Of a DNA stretch of 64,000 nt, positions 1 through 7,692 are shown piece after piece. Positions within the stretch are counted from its first letter, which is position 1; each line of letters starts with the position of its first letter. The notes beneath the pieces are model-generated. The model made no database searches, was not told where the DNA came from, and saw only the letters and a list, made by a program, of their open reading frames with translations. The DNA comes from Hymenobacter mucosus. Its GTDB lineage: Bacteria > Bacteroidota > Bacteroidia > Cytophagales > Hymenobacteraceae. A program made the translations under genes and the position numbers. The stretch covers positions 611,280 through 675,279 of the forward strand of contig NZ_FZNS01000003.1 in NCBI RefSeq assembly GCF_900188255.1, read 5' to 3'.

Positions 1-174
1 CGTCTGTTGTTTGATCGGTCGCAGCCCGATGTGTGCCGTCCCATTGCTGCCGCTTTCGATGACGTAGCCCAAGCCGTAGAGTGGTTGCAACAGCAGCAAC
101 ATTGCCCGCTGGTTCTCACTGCCGATACGCAACAGCTAGCCAAGAGAAGGTTCTGGCATAGGCTGCGAGAGTAG
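1..174 (+). CDS. C-terminal fragment of an unidentified protein (cut by window edge)
   Basis: The frame is open from the first base and stops with TAG at 172-174, so only the last 57 residues are present. The fragment begins RLLFDRSQPD and ends in a basic, aromatic tail (KRRFWHRLRE). I do not recognise the family. A hairpin at 232-261 lies 57 bases downstream and could end this transcript as well as the convergent gene. The frame has normal-looking codon use, which is the main reason for calling it coding. Confidence 0.5.
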   Translation, partial: RLLFDRSQPDVCRPIAAAFDDVAQAVEWLQQQQHCPLVLTADTQQLAKRRFWHRLRE

Positions 175-231
175 CCGGGGCTACTTATTAGTTATGGCAA
201 TAGGCGGCTTCCGGCACCAGCCAGCAACAAA

Positions 232-261
232 AAAACGCTGCCCGGGTGGAAGCAGCGTTTT
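232..261. terminator. Bidirectional hairpin terminator
   Basis: A 10-bp perfect stem (AAAACGCTGC at 232-241 with GCAGCGTTTT at 252-261) lies between two convergent genes. The stem ends supply A/T tracts in both directions. Confidence 0.75.
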
Positions 262-287
262 CTAGGTGGAAAGAGTGACCTAACCGT

Positions 288-602
288 CTACTGAGGGCTG
301 GTGGTCGTAGTTGAAGACTTCATCTTCGACTTTTTGGTGCGGGGCTTTTCCATGTCCTTCTTCATCTTGCGGTCGGCACGGCGCTGGGCAGCTTCTACAC
401 CCTGTGCAGAGCGCATGTCACTGGCAGGCTGAGTATTGCTAGCAGGTAGCGTGCCTACAGAGTTGGCAGGTTGCGCCGGTGGAGACGACTGCGGACTCAT
501 GGAGCCGTTGACCGTAGGTGTGCTTTGAGTAGGAGTAGTCTGGGCAGAGGCGGCTGAAACTCCGAGAGCAAGAGCAGCGACAAAGGCAAATACGATTTTC
601 AT
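288..602 (-). CDS. Small secreted, lysine-rich hypothetical protein
   Basis: This 104-residue protein starts at the ATG at 602; the longer open frame to 653 adds a stretch unlike a signal peptide. It begins MKIVFAFVAALALG and has a Sec signal peptide ending near ASAQ. The mature part is rich in Thr, Ser, Pro and Gln and turns strongly basic (KMKKDMEKPRTKKSKMKSS) before a Thr-rich end. No fold or family is recognisable. It is probably periplasmic or surface-exposed and largely disordered. A hairpin follows its stop. It is transcribed alone. Confidence 0.6.
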   Translation of the reverse strand: MKIVFAFVAALALGVSAASAQTTPTQSTPTVNGSMSPQSSPPAQPANSVGTLPASNTQPASDMRSAQGVEAAQRRADRKMKKDMEKPRTKKSKMKSSTTTTSPQ

Positions 603-759
603 AACGTCAGGTCTTAGTAAGTGAACGATCAGCTGACTGATCTGGGGTAGCATACGGCATCGGCTGGTCGGTTGTTCGATTTCCGGCTGGTGATAGGCTA
701 TAAGATTCTGACATGCATCTGCCCAACCTTAGTACTTAAGACTTGGCGCCACCACCCGT

Positions 760-1479
760 TTAACTGCTTTCTTCTAGCACCTTTACCATGCGTGCTACCA
801 ACGCGTCGTCGGTTTCCAACAGAGGCGTGTTCAACTCTGGTAAAGCTCCTGGCACGGTCGGGAGTAGCCGCTTCGCACTGCTATGGAACTCCAATGCGCT
901 GGTACCTCGTACCAGGGCTGGGAGTGTTTCAGGCGTGATACCTGCCCCCGGCATGATGCTGATGCGCCCCGCTGCCTGCTCTACTAGCGCGGCCAGTTGG
1001 GTTATGCCCGCCGTAGCGCTGGGTTGCCCGCCCGAAGTCAGCAGGCGCTGGCAGCCCATTCCGATGATGGCTTCCAGTGCTTGCTGTTGATTGGCACAGC
1101 TATCAAAGGCGCGGTGGAAAGTAACCTGTAGGGGGTGAGCCAGCGCTACCAACTCGCGGCAGCAGGCCACATCTACGTAGTCTTCGGCATCTAACACGCC
1201 CAACACAACGCCCGCGCAGCCCAACTCCTGGCAAAGCTGAATGTCGGCCTGCATGATGGCTAGCTCGGCCGCGTCGTACACAAAGTTGCCGGGGCGAGGC
1301 CGAATCAGTACGAAAACTGGAATGGTGAGTAGCGCCCGCACTTGCCGGATAAGGCCGTAGGAAGGCGTAATGCCTCCCTGCTCTAAATTCTGGCACAACT
1401 CAATGCGGTGCGCCCCGCCAGCCTGGGCCGCCACGGCCGACTGCACAGAATTGGCGCAAATCTCTAGTACCCGATTCAC
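760..1479 (-). CDS. cutC: CutC family copper homeostasis protein
   Basis: The 239-residue protein matches the CutC TIM-barrel family: it opens RVLEICANSVQSA, followed by AGGAHRIELCQNLEQGGITPS, IRPRPGNFVYD, VTFHRAFD and TSGGQPSA blocks typical of the family. Length is normal. CutC was linked to copper tolerance in E. coli, but its biochemical role is unsettled. The start is GTG at 1479 and overlaps the TGA of the upstream asparaginase gene in a GTGA arrangement, so the two genes are very probably co-translated. No metal-transport genes lie next to it. Confidence 0.93.
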   Translation of the reverse strand: MNRVLEICANSVQSAVAAQAGGAHRIELCQNLEQGGITPSYGLIRQVRALLTIPVFVLIRPRPGNFVYDAAELAIMQADIQLCQELGCAGVVLGVLDAEDYVDVACCRELVALAHPLQVTFHRAFDSCANQQQALEAIIGMGCQRLLTSGGQPSATAGITQLAALVEQAAGRISIMPGAGITPETLPALVRGTSALEFHSSAKRLLPTVPGALPELNTPLLETDDALVARMVKVLEESS

Positions 1480-2498
1480 GCCAGCAGGTATCCGCTGTTG
1501 ATGAGCTGCTGCTGGTTGCTAGCATCGCACACGGCGTAGCTGAAGCCTTTTTGCAGAGCGAAGGCGCCGTGCTGGCCTTGGTTGTTCACCGCAATAAAGC
1601 ACACCTGTATCTCGCGGGCCTTGTCGCCTTTGATTTTGGCCACGCGCTCTACGGCGGCTTTGCAAGCTGCCGTAGGCGAAAGCCCTTGGCGCATGAGCTC
1701 TACCACCGTGTGCGCCCCGGCAATGCGAATGACATCTTCCCCCTGACCGGTTGCTGCCGCTGCGCCCACGGCATTGTCTACAAATAGGCCCGAGCCAATG
1801 AGGGGCGAGTCGCCGAGGCGGCCGCGCATTTTGAAGCCCATGCCGCTGGTGGTGCAACTGCCGCTGAGGTTGCCCTGGGCGTCCTGAGCCAGCATGGCAA
1901 TGGTATCGTGATTGTTGGCGCCGCCTACAGGGCCTACTTTCTTGTTGCCAGTATTCTCAATGTTGACAACGGGCTTGTACTGGCTGGTTTTCAGCCACTC
2001 ACGGTAGGCCTTTTCGGCATCAGGACTGAGCTTCTGGGGCTCCAAGGGAAAGCCCTGGGCTACGGCAAATTGCTGCGCTCCTTCGCCTACCAGCATAACG
2101 TGGGGCGTGCGCTCCATCACGCGGCGAGCCACACTAATAGGGTGCTTGATGCGTTCCAGGGCCGCCACGCTGCCACAATTAAATTTGTCATCCATGATGC
2201 AGGCGTCGAGGGTCACAATACCGTCGCGGTCAGGGTTGCCGCCCAGCCCCACGCAGCAGTTCTGCGAAGATTCAGTAACCATCACGCCCGCTTCAACGGC
2301 ATCCAGAGCCCGGCCGCCTTTACTCAGCACTTTCCATGCGCCCAAGTTGGCCGCCAGGCCCGCATCCCAGGTAGAAATAACCAGCGCTTTACCGGCAGGA
2401 GCAGCGGTGGGTAGGGGCGCAATGGCCGCGGCCCGGCCAGCTGCTAGTACCGCCAAACCGGCGGCCGATGAGGTAATAAACTTCCGACGAGTAGGCAT
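1476..2498 (-). CDS. Tat-exported N4-(beta-N-acetylglucosaminyl)-L-asparaginase
   Basis: This 340-residue Ntn-hydrolase would cleave the bond between GlcNAc and asparagine in glycoproteins. The start was set to the ATG at 2498, which gives a twin-arginine signal (MPTRRKFITSSAAGLAVLAA). The autoproteolysis site is clear: GGANNHDTIAML, where Thr199 after HD would become the N-terminal nucleophile of the beta subunit. The later RGRLGDSPLIGSGLF block also fits the family. It is the first gene of an overlapping pair with cutC. The longer open frame to 2672 overlaps the upstream regulatory gap and is not supported. Confidence 0.92.
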   Translation of the reverse strand: MPTRRKFITSSAAGLAVLAAGRAAAIAPLPTAAPAGKALVISTWDAGLAANLGAWKVLSKGGRALDAVEAGVMVTESSQNCCVGLGGNPDRDGIVTLDACIMDDKFNCGSVAALERIKHPISVARRVMERTPHVMLVGEGAQQFAVAQGFPLEPQKLSPDAEKAYREWLKTSQYKPVVNIENTGNKKVGPVGGANNHDTIAMLAQDAQGNLSGSCTTSGMGFKMRGRLGDSPLIGSGLFVDNAVGAAAATGQGEDVIRIAGAHTVVELMRQGLSPTAACKAAVERVAKIKGDKAREIQVCFIAVNNQGQHGAFALQKGFSYAVCDASNQQQLINSGYLLA

Positions 2499-2779
2499 AA
2501 GAGCACATGGGCTAAAGCGTGGAAGTCCAAAGAAAGCCGAAGTTCTGGGGGATACAAGCATTTGGCTTGCTCGGTGAGACATTAGCCACCAGATGCATAC
2601 CCAGTTTAAGGTCGGCACGAGCCAGTTGGCAGGGTAAACAGCGCGAGTGCGGTAGACTGCGTACACGACCATACAGGCCCATTACTCCCGGGCCGTTAGC
2701 TTTACTGCACCAAGCCACCCCGAAGGTATCGGGGCTGAGTAGCGGCCTGCTGCACTTTCTTTCGCGTTTGCCCCATCGC

Positions 2780-3763
2780 ATGAGTTTATTAGAAGTTTCC
2801 GGAATTACCCTGCAGGAAAAGGATAGCTACGCGCTACGAGATGTGAGTTTCACTCAGCAGGAACGGCAAAAGCTGGCTATTGCTGGCGAAACGGGGGCCG
2901 GAAAAAGCACGCTTCTGCAAGTTATTGCGGGCTTAGTGCAGCCCACGGCTGGTACCGTGCGGTTCGCCGACCGCCGGGTGTACGGCCCCCAGGAAGTGCT
3001 AGTGCCCGGCCACCCTGGTGTGGCCTACCTCTCCCAGCACTCCGATTTGCCCCGGTTCCTGCGGGTAGAACAGGCCCTGCGCTATGCCAATAAGCGGTCG
3101 GCTGCCGAGGCCACTACCCTCTACGAGGTATGCCGCATCAGTCACTTGTTAGAACGGCGCACCGACCAGCTTTCTGGGGGAGAGCGGCAGCGTATTGCGC
3201 TGGCTCGCCTGCTGTTGTCGTCGCCGCGCCTGCTGCTACTCGATGAGCCTTTCTCCAATCTCGACCGCGGCCACAAGCAGATTCTTAAAAGTGTGATTGA
3301 GGATATTGGTAGCCGCCTCGGTATCACCTGCATCCTGATATCTCACGACCCTACCGACACGCTTTCCTGGGCCGATGAGCTGCTCGTACTGAAAGCTGGG
3401 CAGCTTATTCAGCAGGGGCCGCCCCAGCAAGTGTACGCCCAGCCCGCAGACGAGTATACAGCCGGCCTTTTCGGCGACTACAATCTGCTGACGGGTACTG
3501 CGGCTACCGCCGTAGCTAAGCTGGCCGGGCTCCGCAAGAAAAACCAGTCTCTGCTGGTTCGGCCGGAGCAAGTGCGCTTAGCCCCACTCGCCGATAGCGG
3601 CTTGCCTGGCACAGTGCGCGCAACCCAATTTTTCGGGAGCTACTATGAGGTTACAGTGGAGGTAGCCGGCGCCAGCCTCAAAGCCAAAACCAGCACTTCT
3701 GACTATCTGCCGGGCACGCAAGTAGCCGTTACGCTCGGCCCCGGAGGCGCTTGGTTTATGTAA
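2780..3763 (+). CDS. ABC transporter ATP-binding protein with TOBE-like C-terminal domain
   Basis: The 327-residue ATPase has Walker A GETGAGKST (36-44), signature LSGGERQR (131-138), Walker B LLLLDEP (151-157) and switch His189 (ISHD). About 130 residues follow the ATPase core and resemble the TOBE domain of iron/molybdate/polyamine-type importers (LLVRPEQVRL, VTLGPGGAW). The start ATG at 2780 replaces a longer frame that would overlap the divergent gene's leader. No permease or binding-protein gene lies next to it, so the substrate is unknown; it must pair with membrane proteins encoded elsewhere. Confidence 0.88.
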   Translation: MSLLEVSGITLQEKDSYALRDVSFTQQERQKLAIAGETGAGKSTLLQVIAGLVQPTAGTVRFADRRVYGPQEVLVPGHPGVAYLSQHSDLPRFLRVEQALRYANKRSAAEATTLYEVCRISHLLERRTDQLSGGERQRIALARLLLSSPRLLLLDEPFSNLDRGHKQILKSVIEDIGSRLGITCILISHDPTDTLSWADELLVLKAGQLIQQGPPQQVYAQPADEYTAGLFGDYNLLTGTAATAVAKLAGLRKKNQSLLVRPEQVRLAPLADSGLPGTVRATQFFGSYYEVTVEVAGASLKAKTSTSDYLPGTQVAVTLGPGGAWFM

Positions 3764-3894
3764 GCCGCTTATCGGCTGACGGGTAGTAAGGCGGCGACCG
3801 GTTGCCGAGTACCCACTGAGCAGTTGACGGCTTGGTTAGGCTCTCTGCGTTCCAAAAAAGCAGGTAAAATGCTTGGTTGCTTGGAGAGAATGCC

Positions 3895-3922
3895 TTTGAT
3901 ATTTTATATTTATAAAAATTTG
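3895..3922 (+). promoter_or_regulatory. Possible promoter in an AT-rich stretch
   Basis: TTTG at 3895-3898 and AAAATTTG at 3915-3922 (one mismatch to TAnnTTTG) are spaced 16 bases apart, in a marked AT-rich patch upstream of the MORN/TonB-C gene. This is weak evidence. Confidence 0.3.
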
Positions 3923-4000
3923 TTCATACGCTCACTACGTGTTTCTGACACTGCCGACATGTTGATTATGAGTTATGAAAAGCAGTTGGCGCAATTTGGT

Positions 4001-4849
4001 ATGCGGGATATGTTTTGGAGTACTTTTCGAGGATTTCTAGGTTTTCTACTACTCGTCTCGTCCTTCGATGGGCTGGGGCAGGAAGTGAAGAAAGTGGTGA
4101 TAACGCACCAGAACCCGTGGTATAAGGAAGAGTATTTTGCTCTGGCCGCCGACAGGCAAATGAAGCAGGGTGCCTACCAGAAGTACGTGGGTAAAAACAA
4201 CCTGCTGCAAACTACGGGCTACTACACACGCGGCCAGAAGGATAGCACTTGGATTGAGTACTACGACGACGGCGAAACCATGCGGGAGCGAGGTACTTAC
4301 TACCAGGGCCAAAAGGTGGGAATGTGGGAGTACTACACTGCCCAAGGCACCCTAGAGCAAAACTACGACCACACGTACCAGCAAGTGCTGTTCAGCAAGC
4401 CCGCGCCCAACGATAAGCGCATATTCAAGCTCTGGAACGATGACCCGGAGAGCTGCCGCGACACGCTGCAACTGGAAAAAAAGCCCGCCTACATTGGGGG
4501 AGCAGAGGCCATGAACAGGAGCTTACAACAAAACCTGCGCTTCCCGCCGCAGGCCCTGAAAAGCCGTATTAGCGGCACTACCTGGGTAGGGTTTACCATC
4601 GACCCAGAAGGTAAGACGGCGGATTACAAGATCTTGCGCAAGTTGGGCGGCGGCCTCGATGCCGAAGCACTACGAGCCGTAAAGCTGATTCCTGCTACCT
4701 GGACACCCGGCCGCTTAGATGGCCTTCCCGTGGCAGTGGTGTGCGAAATCCCCATCACGTTTACCCTGCCTCCCGCGCCAGCTGCACCTAAGAAGGCCCC
4801 CCAAAAGGCTACTCGCCGGAAGTACGGGAGTAACACTCGCAAACGGTAG
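4001..4849 (+). CDS. Secreted MORN/YwqK-repeat protein with TonB C-terminal domain
   Basis: The start ATG at 4001 gives a signal-like N-terminus (WSTFRGFLGFLLLVSSFDG). ATGs at 3968 and further upstream are alternatives. Residues about 45-130 contain MORN/YwqK-like repeats with a G-Y-Y...G....W.EYY pattern (GYYTRGQKDSTWIEYYDDG, then GTYYQGQKVGMWEYYTAQG). Residues about 175-260 match a TonB C-terminal domain (LRFPPQALKSRISGTTWVGF, then DYKILRKLGGGLDAEALRAV). Such fusions are common in Bacteroidetes. The protein probably sits in the periplasm. Whether it energises a receptor is not shown, since no ExbB/ExbD genes lie nearby. Confidence 0.8.
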   Translation: MRDMFWSTFRGFLGFLLLVSSFDGLGQEVKKVVITHQNPWYKEEYFALAADRQMKQGAYQKYVGKNNLLQTTGYYTRGQKDSTWIEYYDDGETMRERGTYYQGQKVGMWEYYTAQGTLEQNYDHTYQQVLFSKPAPNDKRIFKLWNDDPESCRDTLQLEKKPAYIGGAEAMNRSLQQNLRFPPQALKSRISGTTWVGFTIDPEGKTADYKILRKLGGGLDAEALRAVKLIPATWTPGRLDGLPVAVVCEIPITFTLPPAPAAPKKAPQKATRRKYGSNTRKR

Positions 4850-5174
4850 AGAAGGGCGGTTTGCCCACCGGCCACCGGCCTGGTGCCGGTGGCCCAGGCA
4901 GCTAGCAAGCCTTATCCGCGCCAGGAAAGCAGGAGCCGCCGGCCACCTTTCCTGACGCGGATTTGCGTTGTGGGGGCATAGGAACAATAGTCTGCTAAGT
5001 TGAATTCATCGGCAGCACTAGCTTATTGACCAGATGATAAGCCAGGTAGCAGGAGCAAGGGAAGAGGGTATAGGCGGTGGCTAAAAGCTTGTTTTTGAGT
5101 AAGCTGGGCTATATCCAGGCTGCGGGGCTTGCCGTAGGTCAAGAAGTAATCTGCTTCTAACCTGCTTTCAGTCT
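4850..5174. other. Intergenic gap with one GC-rich hairpin
   Basis: I see no gene in these 325 bases. A perfect 9-bp inverted repeat (GCCACCGGC at 4871-4879, GCCGGTGGC at 4885-4893) sits just after the TonB-C gene and may help end its transcript, but it lacks a T tract. Confidence 0.5.
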
Positions 5175-6305
5175 ATGAAACCTGCGCTACCTCAATCGTT
5201 CCTTCAATCCTTATTTAAAGCCGGCCTGAGCCACCCGCCGGCACCAACTAGTAGCCACAAAAGAAGAGCCGGCGCTACCTGGCTTTTGCTCCTACTCGGT
5301 GTACTACTGCTGGGGACTAGCAGCTGCACCACTACCAAGCTGGGCGCTAGTGGTCAGCAGAAAGTACAAGGCAAAACGTACGTCATCATTGGGGCCTCTA
5401 GCGGCTTTGGGCGGGGCATGGCCGAACAGCTGGGCTCGTTTAAGGCCAACGTGGTGCTAGCAGCCCGCCGTACTGAGTTGCTGGAAGAAGTAGCTACCAA
5501 AATCAGGGCGGCGGGCGGTACGGCCTTGGTAGTACCTACCGACATCAGTCAACCCGACCAAGTGCAGCGCCTGGCCGATGCCGCCGTGCAGCAATACGGC
5601 CGGGTAGACGTGTGGGTAAATGACGTGGGAGTGGGCGGCATTGGTCGATTTTGGGAAATTCCGCTCACTGACTACTCCCGCCTGATAGATGTAAACCTGA
5701 AAGGCATCGTCTACGGGAGCCAGGTGGCCATTAAGCTATTTCAGAAACAAGGCAAGGGCGTGCTCATGAACCTGGGCTCGGTAGAAAGCGAGGTGCCCTT
5801 GGCCTACCATGCCGTGTACGCCTCCACGAAGGGCGCTATCCGCAACCTCGATCAAGCCCTCAACAACGAGCTTCGCCTAAACGGCTACTCTGCTATCAAA
5901 GTGGTGACCATTGAGCCCTGGGCCGTGGATACCCCCTTCTGGGGCCACGCCGCCAACTACAGCGGGGGCACGCCGCGCATGGCCGCCATGGCCCCCCCTT
6001 CCAAAGTAGTAAATGCCATGGTGCGCTCTTCGGTGCGGCCCCGGCAGGAGCTGCCCGTAGGTTGGAAAGCCCGCGGCGCCTTCTTCTCACATGGCCTCAT
6101 GCCCCACTTCACCGAGCGGGTGTCGGCCAATATTGCTCACCGGTACCAAATCAAGACGGCCCCGCCGGCCCCGGCTACTCCGGGCTCCGTGCACCAAGCT
6201 ATGCCCACCGGCCGCGGCGTGGACGATGGCGTGCGCCAGCGCATGAAAGAGGAAAAGCGGCAGCGCAAGCAAAAGAAAGCTGCTACCACTGGGTTGGCTC
6301 AGTAG
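5175..6305 (+). CDS. Short-chain dehydrogenase/reductase with lipoprotein-type signal
   Basis: The 376-residue protein has a hydrophobic segment (WLLLLLGVLLLG) followed by TSSC, so Cys51 could be lipidated. The SDR core follows: dinucleotide motif GASSGFG (73-79), a changed NNAG motif (NDVG, 149-152), catalytic Ser202, and Tyr215-x-x-x-Lys219 (YASTK). All catalytic residues remain. SDRs are normally cytoplasmic because they need NAD(P)H, so an exported, membrane-anchored SDR is odd. The basic, Gln-rich tail (KEEKRQRKQKK) is also unusual. The segment might instead be a plain membrane anchor facing the cytoplasm. The next gene starts 43 bases downstream, probably in the same operon. Confidence 0.88.
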   Translation: MKPALPQSFLQSLFKAGLSHPPAPTSSHKRRAGATWLLLLLGVLLLGTSSCTTTKLGASGQQKVQGKTYVIIGASSGFGRGMAEQLGSFKANVVLAARRTELLEEVATKIRAAGGTALVVPTDISQPDQVQRLADAAVQQYGRVDVWVNDVGVGGIGRFWEIPLTDYSRLIDVNLKGIVYGSQVAIKLFQKQGKGVLMNLGSVESEVPLAYHAVYASTKGAIRNLDQALNNELRLNGYSAIKVVTIEPWAVDTPFWGHAANYSGGTPRMAAMAPPSKVVNAMVRSSVRPRQELPVGWKARGAFFSHGLMPHFTERVSANIAHRYQIKTAPPAPATPGSVHQAMPTGRGVDDGVRQRMKEEKRQRKQKKAATTGLAQ

Positions 6306-6348
6306 CGCCCTGGCTTGTCATCCTATTCAATAGTACTAGCTACCTACT

Positions 6349-6726
6349 ATGGACACGCAACCCATCGGGCCAAAAGCTCACGGTGCCATCGACTACGGCT
6401 TTGTAACGCTGCAGGCGCTAGCGCCGCACTTGTTTGGCCTGAAAGGCAGCGCCAAAACCCTATGCTATGCCTTCGCTGGCGCGCAAGGTCTTCTCAACGC
6501 CTTCACCGACCAGCCTTTCGCCCTGAAACGTTTGGTGTCGTTTCGAGTGCACGGACAGCTAGAAACGCCCTTTGTGCCTAGCCTGCTGCTGCTGCCCTGG
6601 GCTACGGGCGCTCTGCGCCAGCGCAAGGCCCGCCGCTACTTTGTGTCCTTCTTTGTCGTAGCGCTGGCCAACTACCTGCTCACCGACTACAAGGCCAACG
6701 AAAGACCAAACGGCCAGAAAAAGTAG
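6349..6726 (+). CDS. Small integral membrane protein, HGAxDY family (paralogue at 14803)
   Basis: The 125-residue protein has about three to four hydrophobic segments and an N-terminal HGAIDY motif at about residues 11-16. The same layout appears in the protein at 14803-15171 (HGALDY, then AFT, a His about 25 residues on, a Pro-Trp pair and an AR.F block), so the two are paralogues. I recognise no function. It follows the SDR gene by 43 bases and is followed by a long palindrome. Confidence 0.75.
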   Translation: MDTQPIGPKAHGAIDYGFVTLQALAPHLFGLKGSAKTLCYAFAGAQGLLNAFTDQPFALKRLVSFRVHGQLETPFVPSLLLLPWATGALRQRKARRYFVSFFVVALANYLLTDYKANERPNGQKK

Positions 6727-6768
6727 CAAGCAGCACAACTGTCCCAGCCTGCTTTTATATATAGTGAA

Positions 6769-6810
6769 TGCCCGGTGCCGAAGCGTATGGATACGCTTCG
6801 GCACCGGGCA
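6769..6810. terminator. 20-bp perfect palindrome between convergent genes
   Basis: Arms 6769-6788 and 6791-6810 are exact reverse complements with only two bases between them. It lies between the ends of a plus- and a minus-strand gene. Neither side has a clean T tract, so a role in ending both transcripts is inferred. Confidence 0.65.
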
Positions 6811-6938
6811 GCTTGCTTCTACCGTTGCTGGCAGGTGTTTTACTTTTCCTCGGTTGCCACGTTCACCTGGTGTAAAAGTCACAATGTAACCTCTAAAATG
6901 CCCTGCAACCGAGGTGGTGGGCAGGGCATGTGCGTGCT

Positions 6939-7367
6939 CTAGGCCGGCAGACGCAGTTGGGTATCGAGCCAGAGGGCGCCTACTAGCACCAGCAGCATCA
7001 CGGTAGCTACCAGCACCTGAGGGGCTATGGGCATAAAAGGAGCTTCTCCGTCGTCCCAGGAGGAGGCGTGGCGGAACAGCAGGGACGGGAAAAAGGACAG
7101 GTAGAACAAGCCAGGCAGGAAAGCTGCAACCCAAATTGCCAGTTGGCTGTCTTGCCCCGGGTAGTGGCCCCACAATAAGCCCAACGAGCCTAGGCAGGCA
7201 ACGGTGATGGCAAATAGCCAGAGGGCGCTGTGGTAGCGGGCGTGAGGCAGCCAATCGGGGCTGAACAGGTGGGTATAGGGCTTTTTAATGGCATCGAAAT
7301 ACCAGCCGCCCAGGGTGAGGGCAACACCCGCAAAGGCAATTAGCGCTTTTACCGTCAGGAAGTTCAT
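6939..7367 (-). CDS. Four-helix integral membrane protein of unknown function
   Basis: The 142-residue protein has four hydrophobic segments: near the N-terminus (VKALIAFAGVALTLGGW), then YHSALWLFAITVACLGSLGLL, LAIWVAAFLPGLFYLSFF, and a C-terminal one (VLVATVMLLVLVGALWL). Between the third and fourth lies a short acidic loop (SSWDDGEAP). I do not recognise the family. It is a single gene on the minus strand. A minus-strand TACCTTTG -7 element at 7509-7516 could drive it, although that would leave a leader of about 135 bases. Confidence 0.65.
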   Translation of the reverse strand: MNFLTVKALIAFAGVALTLGGWYFDAIKKPYTHLFSPDWLPHARYHSALWLFAITVACLGSLGLLWGHYPGQDSQLAIWVAAFLPGLFYLSFFPSLLFRHASSWDDGEAPFMPIAPQVLVATVMLLVLVGALWLDTQLRLPA

Positions 7368-7692
7368 AGTAGCACGCGTTATGGGAGTAAGATAGGCTTT
7401 TTGAGGAATCTGCTACCCCCTACAATTGGCGCGAGGGGCTTACTAGAGGCCTGGTAGTAGAGGATGGTGCCGAGGTAATATAGCGGCCGGGAGCCGTGCA
7501 ATTATAAGCAAAGGTATATGTCACAAATAGTAAGATTGTTTCCTGTACTTCCCGCCGATAACCCGCTAAACTTACACTTCCTGCTAGTATAGAAACGGGC
7601 TGCTGTGCTTGGTATAAACGTCACAAAAGCATGCTACTCGGGTCTTGCTGCAATACGCCTCCTTTCCCCACAACCACATTCTACACACGCTC
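7368..7692. other. Divergent intergenic region
   Basis: I see no gene in these 325 bases. The only signal is CAAAGGTA at 7509-7516, which reads as a TAnnTTTG -7 element on the minus strand. No convincing -7 element was found for the subtilase on the plus strand. Confidence 0.4.

Noticed and set aside
1476..2672. A 398-codon version of the asparaginase
   Set aside because: The extra 58 residues precede a clear Tat signal at the ATG at 2498 and overlap the divergent leader of the ABC gene.
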